Source of the DNA: Casuarina equisetifolia
Taxonomy: Eukaryota; Streptophyta; Magnoliopsida; Fagales; Casuarinaceae
Assembly: GCA_028551475.1 (NCBI GenBank)
Contig: CM052362.1
Location: forward strand, 11,531,354-11,595,353
DNA: 64,000 nucleotides
Direction of reading: 5' to 3'
In this document: piece after piece, positions 1-10,249 of the stretch
Layout of the letters: each line of letters begins with the position of its first letter
Position numbering within the stretch: position 1 is the stretch's first letter
The notes under the pieces: model-generated
Databases searched by the model: none
What the model saw: only the letters and a program-made list of their open reading frames with translations
Told to the model about the DNA's origin: nothing
Position numbers and translations under genes: made by a program

Positions 1-663
1 TTGAGACCCACGATTCATTGGCTGATTATGGCGAGAATTATTCAACCTCTTGAGCTCAGAGTTATGGTTCTCTACATGCTTCCATCCTTAGACAAATGAA
101 CAGACGGAGAGGGGAACAACCTAGTGGAGTTGTATTTGTGACACTTTGTCAGCGAGAATCAGAGGAATTAGGTGAAGTTGATAGATGTAGCTTAGTTCTC
201 TTACAACCTCCAAAGAAATAAGTCGACCAATAAAAGCCTTTTCGAGTTGGTGATGGGGTAGCAACCTTTAACCCCTCCGACTATAGAAGCAAAGTCATCA
301 GGGTAATGTCATGGCACTCACGAGATGGTGAGATCTTGGAAAAGAAACTTGGATGTGGCTAGATCCTACTTGAACAAGGCTATTAAGAGGATGAAGAAGT
401 GGGCCGACAAGAAGCATAGACTAGTTGTCTACAACATAGGGGATCAAGTCTTAGTGAAGTTTCTCTCTTACCATTACAAGGCATACAGACCTCTTCATGA
501 GGGTTTATGTCGAAAATTTGCAGGATCATTTGAGATTGTGGCTAAGATTAGAAAGGTGGCTTATTTGCTAGTCCATACTAATTATGATGTGAGTTGTGGA
601 AGAAAGGCCCTTGAGAAGCAAGGCAAGTCTTTTAAGGGAAGTGATGTTGAAAGGGAATGTTGA
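1..663 (+). pseudogene. Ty3/Gypsy chromovirus-like integrase, C-terminal fragment
   Basis: Relic of the integrase end of a Gypsy pol gene. In shifting frames one reads the region before the catalytic glutamate (about 50-115, TxER-like), then a stretch resembling SYNLQRNKST (about 200-235) and QPLTPPTIEAKSSG (about 255-300). From 325 an open 112-residue frame carries RMKKWADKK and a GDQVLVKF-type GPY/F module, typical of chromovirus integrase tails. Stops and frameshifts before 325 mean it is dead. The expected chromodomain is not recognisable after about 580. It is cut by the window edge at the left and lies just before the 5' target duplication of the next element, so the younger element inserted beside or into it. 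Family assignment comes from motif recognition and is fairly secure; the exact lineage is not. Confidence 0.8.
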
Positions 664-757
664 AGGAAAAGGTGTGAATGCTTTAGAAAGGTAGGATAAA
701 GGAAGGTTAACTTAGAAAAAGAGTCTGCAACCATGCAACAATCTTCAGGTGAGAGGG

Positions 758-762
758 GGTAT
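758..762. repeat. Target-site duplication, left copy (GGTAT)
   Basis: The five bases GGTAT directly before the 5' LTR start (TGATAACTC) recur at 10245-10249 directly after the 3' LTR end (CCGAACA). A 5-bp duplication is the normal footprint of Ty3/Gypsy integration and fixes both element ends. Confidence 0.85.
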
Positions 763-1934
763 TGATAACTCTATTTTTATAGAGTTATTTTAACTATTTT
801 TAGGTAATAAATAATACAATGCCTATAAGAAATATTTGAATTCCTTTTTATTTACTTGAATTTGTCTTGTGTTTGTAGCATAAGGAGGCATGAAGAAAAA
901 GAATAAGCATGGAGAACATGATGTTGATTATATGACAAAATATGGTCAAAATATCAAGATCAAGAAAATCAAGATGGGCTTGGACTTTAGATTTTCCATT
1001 GTTATTAGGTTTTTTAAAAAACCTAGTCATATTAGGAGTTCAAAGCCTAATTATTATAAGAGTTCAAGACCCAATTGTCTTTGGTCTCCAAAACCCACTT
1101 CTACTAGAATAAGAGATAGGTCTAAACTTAAACCCTATTTAAGAGAAGAGAAGACAAAAGAAGGAGATGAGGAAATTGAGCACAACTCAAGAAAGAGGCC
1201 AAGAATTCAAAGTTTTCTTAAAGAGAAGACAAAAAGGGTGACAAACTTTTTGTTCTTGGATCCAAGATGCCTTTTTTTATTTCTTATTACTATTCTTCCT
1301 CATTATTTCTTTATGTTCTAGTTTATTTTTGTTAGAGCTATGATGTAACCTAATTATGATGGTATGAATCTTACGATTATTATTTTTTGCAAGATATTTT
1401 GTTTATTTGGAGTTACATATTACTATGTTTAATGCTTTTAAGTAATTAGCTACCACTTGAATGATTTGATTTGCATATTTGAGACCGATAAGAGATGATA
1501 TGTAGTTACTTCTTGTAATATGTAACCATAAATTAAATATGGATCGACATATACCATATTATTTGTGTAGCTTTCGGTGTAAATTAGGAATATTCATAAA
1601 TCCTAATGCATTTGGTTTGTTTTAATTCACATATAGAGATATAGTGAGTTAATGAACTAAGTAGGTTTGCTATACTTAGACATAAGATAGTAAATAAATT
1701 AGGAGATTCTACCATCACATAGATATTATCTCTCTTGCAAGCAAAAATAATCACTATTAATACCTAGTTGATTAATTTACCATCTATCAATTTGGTTTGT
1801 TAGATAAATTCTAGGAGTTGTTCATCGTTAGTAATTAGTTGGCTTAGTAACCACCAATCTCTGTGGGACGATATCTTTCTTATCATTATATTACTTGTTT
1901 GACATGTTCACTTGCAATTAAATTTAGCCGAACA
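763..1934 (+). repeat. 5' LTR of the Athila/Tat-type element
   Basis: Starts TGATAACTC and ends CCGAACA. It aligns along its whole length with 9004-10244. It lacks about 57 bp present in the 3' LTR (about 10019-10075); the gap lies between short CTAG/TTAG-like repeats, suggesting a slippage or microhomology deletion. ORFs at 890-1321 and on the opposite strand are chance frames within the LTR. Confidence 0.88.
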
Positions 1935-1940
1935 AGTTTT

Positions 1941-1958
1941 TGACGTTGTTGTCAGGGA
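1941..1958 (+). other. Primer-binding site, Asp-tRNA type, decayed
   Basis: TGACGTTGTTGTCAGGGA starts six bases after the 5' LTR. The Athila/Tat consensus is close to TGGCGCCGTTGCCGGGGA, complementary to the 3' end of tRNA-Asp. Differences are G to A or C to T, as expected from cytosine deamination. Confidence 0.75.
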
Positions 1959-2149
1959 TTGGTTATTTTACTGTTGATTATATTGATACCAAATAATTTT
2001 AAGTTTAATCTAGTTTTTATTTTTATAAAAAAAATCAATTTTTTGTTTTGTTAGATTTTATTTTTCTTTTGCTTTATTATTGTTATTTTTCCTTAAAAAA
2101 ATAATTAAAAAAATTATTTTTTTAGTTGCTACTTTTCAGGAGTGTTACA

Positions 2150-3487
2150 GAAATGCATGACCCATAGCCAAAAAGAACCACTTGTTAATCTTGACCTAGA
2201 AATTGAACGTACAGTCAGAAAACAATGAAAGGAGCTAAGAGAACAAAGAAGCTTAGCTACAAAAATGGTAGAGAATGATGATCCATGCAAGCTTTTAAAA
2301 GAATATGTTGCACCAATAGTTCAGGGTCCCATATCAAGCATCAAAAGGCCTGCAATTCCATCAAATAACTTTGAAATCAAGCTGGCACTCATTTAAATGC
2401 TTCAAAATTCTGTGCAATTTAATGGACTACTAAATGATGATCCAAATGCTCACATTAATGCTTTTCTTGAAATTTGTGACATGATTAAATACAATGGAGT
2501 CATAAATGATGCTGTTAGGTTAAGGCTATTCCCATTTTCTCTAAGAGACAAAGCTAAAAGTTGGCTTGCTTCTCTTCCTGTAGGATCAATTACAACATGG
2601 GATGATTTGGCTTAGAAATTTCTTAGTAAGTTCTTTCCTCTAGCAAAGTCTGTCAAATGTGTAACGATATTACCGCTTTTATGCTGATGGAAAATGAATC
2701 ATTGTATGAAGCTTAGGAAAGATTCAAAGAGCTTTTAAGAAAATGTCCACAACATGGACTACCCATATGGTTATAGGTACAAACTTCTTATAATGGGTTT
2801 AGTACAAATCTCCGTTTAATGCTTGATGTAGCTGCAAAAAGGGCTTTAAACAATAAGACACCAGAAGAAACATATGATCTTTTGGAGGAAATGGCAAATA
2901 ATAGTTATCAATGACCTATTGAGAAGTCACCAGTGAGAAAAGCTAGTGGAATTCATGAAGTGGATGCTTTCATTGCAATGTATGCACAAATTAAAAAACT
3001 TAACAAGAAAATAGATAACCTAAGTGCTCCAGTTGTGAGGATTCAAAACATGTTGTGTGATCATTGTGGTGGAGGACATGCAAGCATAGAGTGCCAAGTA
3101 GGTAACACCTTTGCTCAGGTTAGCGAAGATGCTAATTATGTTGGAAATTTAATTAGGCCACAAAATAATCCATACTCTAACACCTACAATCCGAGATGGC
3201 GTAACCACCCAAATTTTTCATCGAGTAATTCTAATGCAATAAGGCCATCACCAGGATTTAGGCAACCAGAAGAAAAGAAGCCTAACTTAGAGGAAATGGT
3301 TGCCAAGATGTTACAAAACAATGAAACAAGATTGCAAAACCAAGAAGCTTCAATTTGAAATTTAGAGGTGCAAATAGGTCAGTTGACTAATATGATTTCA
3401 AGAAGACAACAAGGTTCATTGCCGAGTAGCATAGAGAAAAATCCTATAAAATATGCAAAGGTAATAACCTTGAGAAATGACAAATAA
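2150..3487 (+). pseudogene. gag: gag relic (capsid and zinc knuckle)
   Basis: Encodes the structural Gag part of the retroelement. The open stretch 2397-2615 has the retrotransposon gag core (FLEICDMIKYNGV, then LRLFPFSLRDKAKSWL). After several stops the frame continues to 2933-3358, where a zinc knuckle of form C-x2-C-x3-H-x4-C (CDHCGGGHASIEC) is intact. Many stops replace Trp or Gln codons, for example near 2615, 2713 and 2774. The Gag tail runs to about 3550, where it joins the RT frame with no protease between. No single frame covers the gene, so it is dead. Confidence 0.85.
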
Positions 3488-4850
3488 GTGGGAAAAGATA
3501 ACATTGAGAAGGAAAATGTTAGGGATAAGGAAGATGATGTTAGCATACAACCTAAGGAGGCAACTAAGAGGACATTATTGAATCCAAAGATGCAAGAAGT
3601 GGTGAAGGCTGAGGTAATCAAGTTGCTTAATGTAGGGATCATTTATCCTATCTCAAATAGTCCCTGGATAAGTCCTATGCAAGTTGTGCCAAAGAAGGGA
3701 GGTATGACTGTTCAAAGAAATGATAATAATGAATTGATTCCAACTAGGACAGTTACTAGATGGTGTGTGTGTATAGATTATAGAAAATTAAATGATGCCA
3801 TTAGAAAAGATCATTTCCCTTTACCATTTATTGATCAAATGTTAGAAAGACTTGCAGGACACGAATTTTATTGCTTTCTTGATAGGTATTCGAGGTATAA
3901 TAAAATTCACATTGCACTAGAAGATCAAGAGAAAACTACTTTCACTTGTCCTTATGGTACCTTTGCTTTTAGAAGAATGCCTTTTGGTCTTTGTAATGCA
4001 CTAGTTAATTTTCAGAGATGCATGATGACCATTTTTTTTGCTATGGTTGAAAAATTCATTGAGATTTTCATGGATGATTTTTTTGTATTTCGTTCATCAT
4101 TTGACATTTGTTTAGATAATTTAGCAAGGGTCTTACAAAGGTGTGATGAGACTAACGTTGTTTTGAATAGGGAGAAGTGTCATTTTATGGTGCAGGAAGG
4201 AATAGTGCTTGGGCATAAGATATCTAAAAAAGGATTAGAGGTTGATCGAGCTAAAGTGGAGGTCATTGCAAAACTACCCCCACCAACACCAGTGAAACTT
4301 GTTAAAGGCTTTTTGGGGCATGAAGGATTTTATAGACGGTTCATAAAAGATTTTTCTAAAATTGCTAGACCCTTTTCAAGTTTGTTGGTTAAAGATGTGA
4401 AATATAACTTTTTTGATGAATGCTTGCAGGCTTTTAACACTTTAAAAGAAAAGTTAATATCAACACCAATCATGGCAGCACCAGAATAGGACTTACCTTT
4501 TAAGCTAATGTGTGATGTTAGTGAATTTGCAGTAGGAGCTATTTTAGGACAACAGAAGAATGGAGTTTTTCAGACCATCTACTATGCTAGTTGAACCTTG
4601 TTAGGTGCACAATTGATTTATTCAAAAATATAAAAAGAACTTTTGGCAGTAGTATTTGCTTTTGATAAATTTCGTTCGTATCTAATTGGTTCAAAAGTCA
4701 TTCTTTATTATGATCACTCTACGCTTAGCATCTACTTGAAAAGAAAGAACCAAAACCTAGGTTAATCAGGTGAATTCTATTGCTACAAGAGTTTAATTTG
4801 GAGATCAAGGATAAGAAGGGACTGAAAATGTAGTTGCATATCATTTGTCC
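3488..4850 (+). pseudogene. pol: pol relic: reverse transcriptase and decayed RNase H
   Basis: The 333-residue open stretch 3488-4489 is a nearly complete Gypsy RT. It has IDYRKLND (residues about 96-103), the first catalytic Asp in FLDRYS (132), FTCPYGTFAFRRMPFGL (152-168) and FMDDF (194-198) holding the paired catalytic aspartates. Two conserved glycines in the FLDGYSG region are arginine here, which would damage activity. A TAG at 4487-4489 stands where Trp is usual; after it RNase H motifs (KELLAVVFAFDKFRSYL) are readable up to a frameshift near 4740. The first about 25 residues belong to the Gag tail, so the protease and the Gag-RT spacer are deleted. Confidence 0.88.
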
Positions 4851-6219
4851 AGAATTCCTAATCTGAAGGAAGAAAATCAACTGATTATGGAAGAATTTCC
4901 TGATAAAAACATTTTTGCGCTCCAATTTGTCCAAATTCCCTAGTATGTTGATTTTGTCAATTATTTGTTAAGTAATGTTCTTCCTCCTGAAATGTTATAC
5001 CAACAAAGAAAAAAAATTCTTTTTTGAGCTCAAACATTATTTTTGGGAAGAGCCTTTCTTGTTTAAAGTATGTGTAGACCAGGTTATAAGGAGGTGTGTT
5101 CTTGAGGAAGAGATGACTACCATCCTACACCATTATCATGCTAGAGAGGCAAGTGGTCATTTTGGTGCTACTAGAATTACAGCTAAGGTTTTACAGTTTG
5201 GATTTTATTGGCCCACACTTTTTAGAGATGCATATTCATATGTAGTTGCATGTGATCAATGTCAAAGAACTGGGAATATTTCTAGGAAACATGAGATGAC
5301 TCTAAACAATGTTGTTATGTGTGAGTTATTTGATGTTTGGGGTATTGATTTCATGGGACCCTTTCTACCTTTTTATGGAAATATGTATATTTTGGTGGCT
5401 GTTGAGTATGTGTCTAAGTGGGTAGAAGTAGTAGTGTTGCCAATAAATGAAGCTAAGGTTGTGGTTAAATTCTTAAAGAAAAATATTTTTACCCGCTTTG
5501 ACACTCCTAGGGCAATCATAAGTGATAGAGGGACCTATTTTTGCAACAAACAATTTGAAGCACTTTTGGGTAAGTATGGGGTTACCCATAAGATTGCTAC
5601 CTCTTTTCACCCTCAAACTAGTGGTCAAGTTGAAATATCAAATAGGGAAATTACAAGAATTTTGGAAAAAACTGTGAATGCCTCAAGGAAAAATTGGTCA
5701 ATAAAACTTGATGATGCACTTTGGGCCTATAGAACAACATTCAAAACACCAATTGGAATGTCTCCTTTTAGGCTAGTGTTTGGGAAGGCTTGTCATCTAC
5801 CTGTAGAATTAGAGCATAAAGCATATTGGGCTTTGAAATTTTTGAAATTTGATATGCAATTTGTAGGTGAAACTCAATTGTTGCAGCTGAATGAATTGTA
5901 GGAATTGCGAGATGAGGCCTATGAAAATGACAAAATATATAAGGAGTGGACAAAAAGATGGCATGACAAATATATATTAAGAAGAGAGTTTGTGGTTGGC
6001 CAAAAAGTATTGCTTTATAACTCTCGTCTTAAATTGATTCCAAGTAAATTGCGGTCTCGATGGTCTAGCCTTTTCATAGTCACTAAGGTATTCCCATATG
6101 AAGCAATAGAAGTTGCAAATGACACCCAAGGCATGTTTAAGGTGAATGGTCAGCGTTTGAAACCTTACTTTGAAGGAGTCAATATGCAAAAGACTACCAT
6201 TGATCTTCTTCCTCCTTGA
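4851..6219 (+). pseudogene. pol: pol relic: integrase
   Basis: Open from 4975 to 5901, then, after a single in-frame TAG, on to 6219. In the 308-residue part the zinc-binding HHCC is present (His55, His62, Cys93, Cys96), followed by the DDE core: Asp125 in WGIDFMGPF, Asp184 in ISDRGTYF and Glu220 in TSGQVE, with the usual 35 residues between the second Asp and the Glu. After the stop come the C-terminal module residues ([28 protein letters not shown]). The N-terminal linker before 4975 also reads as pol (about 4851-4970, with a stop). This is the best preserved part of the element; apart from the stop it looks complete. Confidence 0.88.
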
Positions 6220-6881
6220 ATAGCAACATTGAAGATAGTTTGACTAAAAACTATAAAGCAAATGCTTCTTGGGAGGCAGCCTAAGCATTTTGTTAGTTCT
6301 TTTGTTGAAAGTTTTGTCACCACCATCTCCTCAGAGCTCTCTATGGCTATCACCTACAATCAGGGAGTTTTCTCATTCCTATTTTACCTTTATTTTTCCT
6401 TTATTCTTGCATTATTTCTTTTTGCATTGAGGATAATGCTTCATTTAGGTTTGGGGGTCGGAAAATAAATTTTTTCTTGCTAAATCTAATTGAATTTTTT
6501 TCTCATGTCATGATTAAACCTTTTGTTTTGAATTCTTAGCGATTCTTAGGAAGATGTAGATTATGTTCAAACCTACAATTGTGATGTGAGTTAAGTGTGA
6601 TTCTAATATGTTGATCCATTTATTAAACACTAAAAGTCCTTCATTTTTGAAATTGTGTGTATTTCTAGAGAACATTCATGTGAAGTGTGTGTTTTCTTAG
6701 ATCTCATCTAGATCTTAGAATTTGCTTGATTTCCTCTTGAGGTGAAATCCTAGGCTGCATTTAATTGAGAAAATGATTTAGGCCTTTTTGGATCGTTTGA
6801 GCCTTTCAAGCCAACCCTATTTATTTATCACCAGTCACCTCGCTGAGTCTTGATTCATATCCATTTTTCTTATTTGACACC
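6220..6881 (+). other. 3' untranslated region of the element, before the internal LTR
   Basis: Non-coding sequence after the integrase, with a TTTAGGTTTGGGGGTCGG tract near 6442-6459 of the kind found after pol in Athila/Tat elements. It stops at the internal LTR (6882). No env-like ORF is visible. Confidence 0.55.
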
Positions 6882-8256
6882 TGATAACTCTATTTTTATA
6901 GAGTTATTTTGACTATTTTAGGATATCAATAATACAAGTTTTATAAGATAATATTTAAGTTTTGATATATTTATGTAAGTTTGTGTTATTTATGCAGCAA
7001 ATCCCAAAAGAGCAAAAGAAATAAAGGAAAAGAAAGTTACAAAAGGGCACGTGAAGAAGAAAAGGAAAGAAAAAGAAGAAAAGAGGAGGCAACGTGTAAA
7101 GTAGCAAAAGAGGAGGAAAAGGATAAGAAAGGAAATAAAGGAAAAGGGGTAAAAAAGTGAATTACTTAGGGAGAATCTTAGGGCACACATCCCAAGATAG
7201 CATAAAAGGACAAAGGAACGTGAATTGAAAAGGAGAGAAGGTGCCGCACAAAAGAAGAAGAAGCCGTGGGTGTCGCCGAAACCAACCAAGGAAGAGAGAA
7301 AAAGTGAGAGAAAAAAGAGAAAACTAAGGAAGAAAAAAAGAAATAGAGGTGCGAAAGCTTCCCTCTACTTCTTATCATTCTTGAATTGTAGGAATTTTGT
7401 AAAGAATTCTTAAAGAGAAGACAGTGTGGTGACAACTTTCCTTTTTTTTTTTTTTTATTTAAGATGTTTTGCTTAATTTCTACTATTGCTTTGGTTTGTT
7501 ATTTCATTATGTTCTAAACTTCTTTTGTTATAGTGAAGATGTAGCCTAACTATGATGATGTGAATTTTATAAGTTTTTATGTTTTGCAAGATATTTTATT
7601 TATGTGAGTTATATATTATTATGCTTAATGCTTTTAAGTGATTGGCTACCACTTGAATGATTTGATGTTCATGTTAGAGACTAAAAGGTAATAATATGCA
7701 ATTGCTTTTTATAATATATAACCATGAATTAAATATGGATAGACATATACCATGTTATTTGTATGGCTTTTGGTAATAAGATGATCGAAAGATTTATTGT
7801 AAACCAAAAATATTCACAGATCCTAATGCATTTGGTTTGTTTTAATTCACATATAGAGATATAGTGAATTAATAAACTAAATAGGTTTATTATACCTAGA
7901 CATAGGATAGTAAATAACTGAGGAAGTTCCGCCATCACATAGGTAAAACCATTCTTGCAGGCATAAACTATAGAAATTCATATCTAGTAGTTATGGTGAA
8001 ATTGGAAGCTCTAACATGTTTCTCATCTTGATTTTTCCTACTTGGATTCAATTTTAATTAGTCTTGAGTTTTCATTTTGAAAGTTCTAAATTTTAATTCA
8101 TCATTAACAATACTTTGATTTGCTAGATAAATTTTAAGATTAATTCATCATTAGTACTTAATTAGTTTAGTATTCACCAATCTTCATGGGACGATACTTT
8201 CTTATCATTATATTACTTGTTCGACATGTTCACTTGCACCTAAATTTCACCAAACA
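6882..8256 (+). repeat. Internal, diverged LTR within the element
   Basis: Begins TGATAACTCTATTTTTATAG exactly like the outer LTRs and ends CCAAACA. Shared blocks occur along it, for example the CATTTGGTTTGTTTTAATTC block near 7829-7848. It is clearly more diverged from both outer LTRs than they are from each other. Positions about 7000-7350 are strikingly purine-rich on this strand and have no counterpart in the outer LTRs. The bases before it (ACACC) are not repeated at any matching right end. Confidence 0.82.
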
Positions 8257-8262
8257 AGTTTT

Positions 8263-8280
8263 TGGCGCTGTTGCTAGGGA
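8263..8280 (+). other. Second primer-binding site, after the internal LTR
   Basis: TGGCGCTGTTGCTAGGGA lies six bases after the internal LTR, the same spacing as at 1941. It is closer to the Asp-tRNA-type consensus than the first site. Its presence means that 6882-8280 came from the 5' end of an element rather than from a solo LTR. Confidence 0.75.
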
Positions 8281-8988
8281 AATGTAACATTTGTCCAAGA
8301 ATGGAATTCTCTTATTGCTTATTGTCAAATTCAAGCCACTCAAGGTTTAGAAACTGGCTTTTACATAGTAGTTGGATATCATCAGCAAGATAAGATTATA
8401 ATAATTACATTTCTAGTCCTACTACTTGCTTTATTATTGCAAGCATGATTGTGACTTTTGTGAGTGTCAAAATCCAAGTGAAATCAAGTATTTTTGGGAA
8501 GAAAGGAATGAGAGAAGTGGTGATAGAAAGATCATTGAAAAAAAAAAGGGAAAAAGAGCTCAGATTGGATCCTAGAAAGCAATGTGTTCATGGGTGAATT
8601 AAGCCTAAATGACTTTCATCTTACCCCTAGCCCAGGCTTACATTACAAGCTTATAAAGTTCTATTGATTCTTAGTTAGATGATTGGACTACATTAGTGGA
8701 GAGAGGAATGAAAAGCAAACATATGAGGTTTGTTTAAAGATTTTGAGAGATTGCATATTAATGTGGATCTATTTAGAGTGCATATAATTGAAAAGATAAG
8801 GACTCAACACACACACGTGGTCAACATAGTTAAGAGTCAATCTTATCTCTTAAAACAATTATGGTGTTTGGATGAAAGCTATATTTTTCTTTGAATTGTT
8901 AAGTTGAGCAGTTATAGGAATGTATCATGAAGGGTTTTGTTTAAAACATATATTGTTTATTGCTTTTGCTAGAGGACTAGCAAAATGT
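8281..8988 (+). other. Non-coding region between second primer site and 3' LTR
   Basis: No ORF of note. The right part ends with GCTAGAGGACTAGC just before the polypurine tract, wording typical of the 3' end of Tat/Athila elements. Somewhere in this stretch the leader of the inserted LTR-PBS piece must change into the host 3' untranslated region; I cannot place the junction. Confidence 0.45.
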
Positions 8989-9003
8989 TAAGTTTGGGGG
9001 TTT
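8989..9003 (+). other. Polypurine tract
   Basis: TAAGTTTGGGGGTTT directly before the 3' LTR start is the usual plus-strand primer position for this group of elements. Confidence 0.7.
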
Positions 9004-10244
9004 TGATAACTCTATTTTTATAGAGTTATTTTAACTATTTTTAGGCAATAAATAATACAATGCTTATGAGAAATATTTGAATTCCTCTTTATTTACTTGA
9101 ATTTGTCTTGTTTTTGTAGAATAAGGAGGCATGAAGAAAAAGAATAAGCATGGAGAACCTAATGTTTATTATATGACAAAATATGGTCAAAATATTAAGA
9201 TTAAGAAAATCAAGATGGGCTTGGACTTTAGATTTTCCATTGTTATTAGGTTTTCTAATTATTTAGAAAACCTAGTCATATTAGGAGTTCAAAGCCTAAT
9301 TATTATAAAAGTTCAAGACCCAATTGTCTTTGATCTCCAAAACTCACTTCTACTAGAATAAGAGATAGGTCTAAACCTAAGCCCTATTTAAGATAAAAGA
9401 AGAGGCAAAAGAGGGAGATGAGGAAATTGAGCACAACTCAAGAAAGAGGCTAAGAATTTAAGGTTTTCTTGAAGAGAAGACAAAAGGGGTGACAAACTTC
9501 TTGTTCTTGAATTCAAGATGTCTTATCTATTTCATATTACTATTCTTCCTCATTATTTCTTTATGTTTTAGTTTATTTTTGTAAGAGCTACAATGTAACC
9601 TAATTATGATGGTATGAATCTTATGATTATTATGTTTTGCAAGATATTTTGTTTATGTGAAGTTACATAATACTGTGTTTAATGCTTTTAAGTGATTAGC
9701 TATCACTTGAATGATCTGATTTGCATGTTTGAGACCGATAGGAGATGATATGCAGTTGCTTCTTGTAATATGTAACCATAAATAAAATATAGATAGACAT
9801 ATACCATATTATTTGTGTGGCTTTCGGTGTAAATTGGGAATATTCACAGATCCTAATGCATTTGGTTTGTTTCAATTCACATATAGAGATATAGTGAGTT
9901 AATAAACTAAGTAGGTTTGCTATACCTAGACATAGGATAGTAAATAAATTAGGAGATTCTGCCATCACATAGTTATTATCTCTCTTACAAGCAAAAATAA
10001 TCACTATTAATACCTAGTAATTATGATGAAATCGGACACTCTAACATATTTCTTTTATTAAGTTTTTTTAAATTTAGTTGATTAATCTACCATCTATCAA
10101 TTTGGTTTGTTAGATAAATTCTAGGAGTTATTTACCATTAGTAATTAGTTGGCTTAGTAATCACCAATCTTTGTGAGACAATATCTTTCTTATCATTATA
10201 TTACTTATTCGATATGTTCACTTACAATTAAATTTCACCGAACA
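9004..10244 (+). repeat. 3' LTR of the Athila/Tat-type element
   Basis: Starts TGATAACTC and ends CCGAACA, followed by the TSD. It matches 763-1934 with scattered, mostly transition differences, plus about 57 bp absent from the 5' copy. The ORFs at 9131-9361 and 9696-10004 are chance frames. Confidence 0.88.
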
Positions 10245-10249
10245 GGTAT
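10245..10249. repeat. Target-site duplication, right copy (GGTAT)
   Basis: Identical to 758-762 and directly after the 3' LTR end. Confidence 0.85.

Larger units (their letters stand above)
763..10244 (+). mobile_element. Athila/Tat-type Ty3/Gypsy retrotransposon, degenerate, with an extra internal LTR
   Basis: A unit of about 9.5 kb bounded by two similar LTRs (763-1934 and 9004-10244) and a 5-bp TSD. Order: LTR, Asp-tRNA-type primer site, gag, reverse transcriptase, RNase H, integrase, long 3' region, purine tract, LTR. This order and the gag and RT wording (LRLFPFSLRDKAKSWL; KDHFPLPFIDQMLERLAG) match the plant Athila/Tat group. I see no protease and no envelope-like ORF. Coding parts carry many in-frame stops, mostly TAG where TGG or CAG is expected, so it cannot be autonomous. 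A third LTR with its own primer site lies at 6882-8280 inside the 3' region. The outer LTRs differ by scattered substitutions and indels, so the insertion is not recent. Confidence 0.88.

Noticed and set aside
890..1321. 143-residue ORF near the left LTR
   Set aside because: It lies wholly within the LTR and is not conserved as a frame in the 3' LTR.
6220..9003. Envelope-like ORF expected in some Athila elements
   Set aside because: No long ORF with a signal peptide or membrane segment; the region is occupied by untranslated sequence and the internal LTR.
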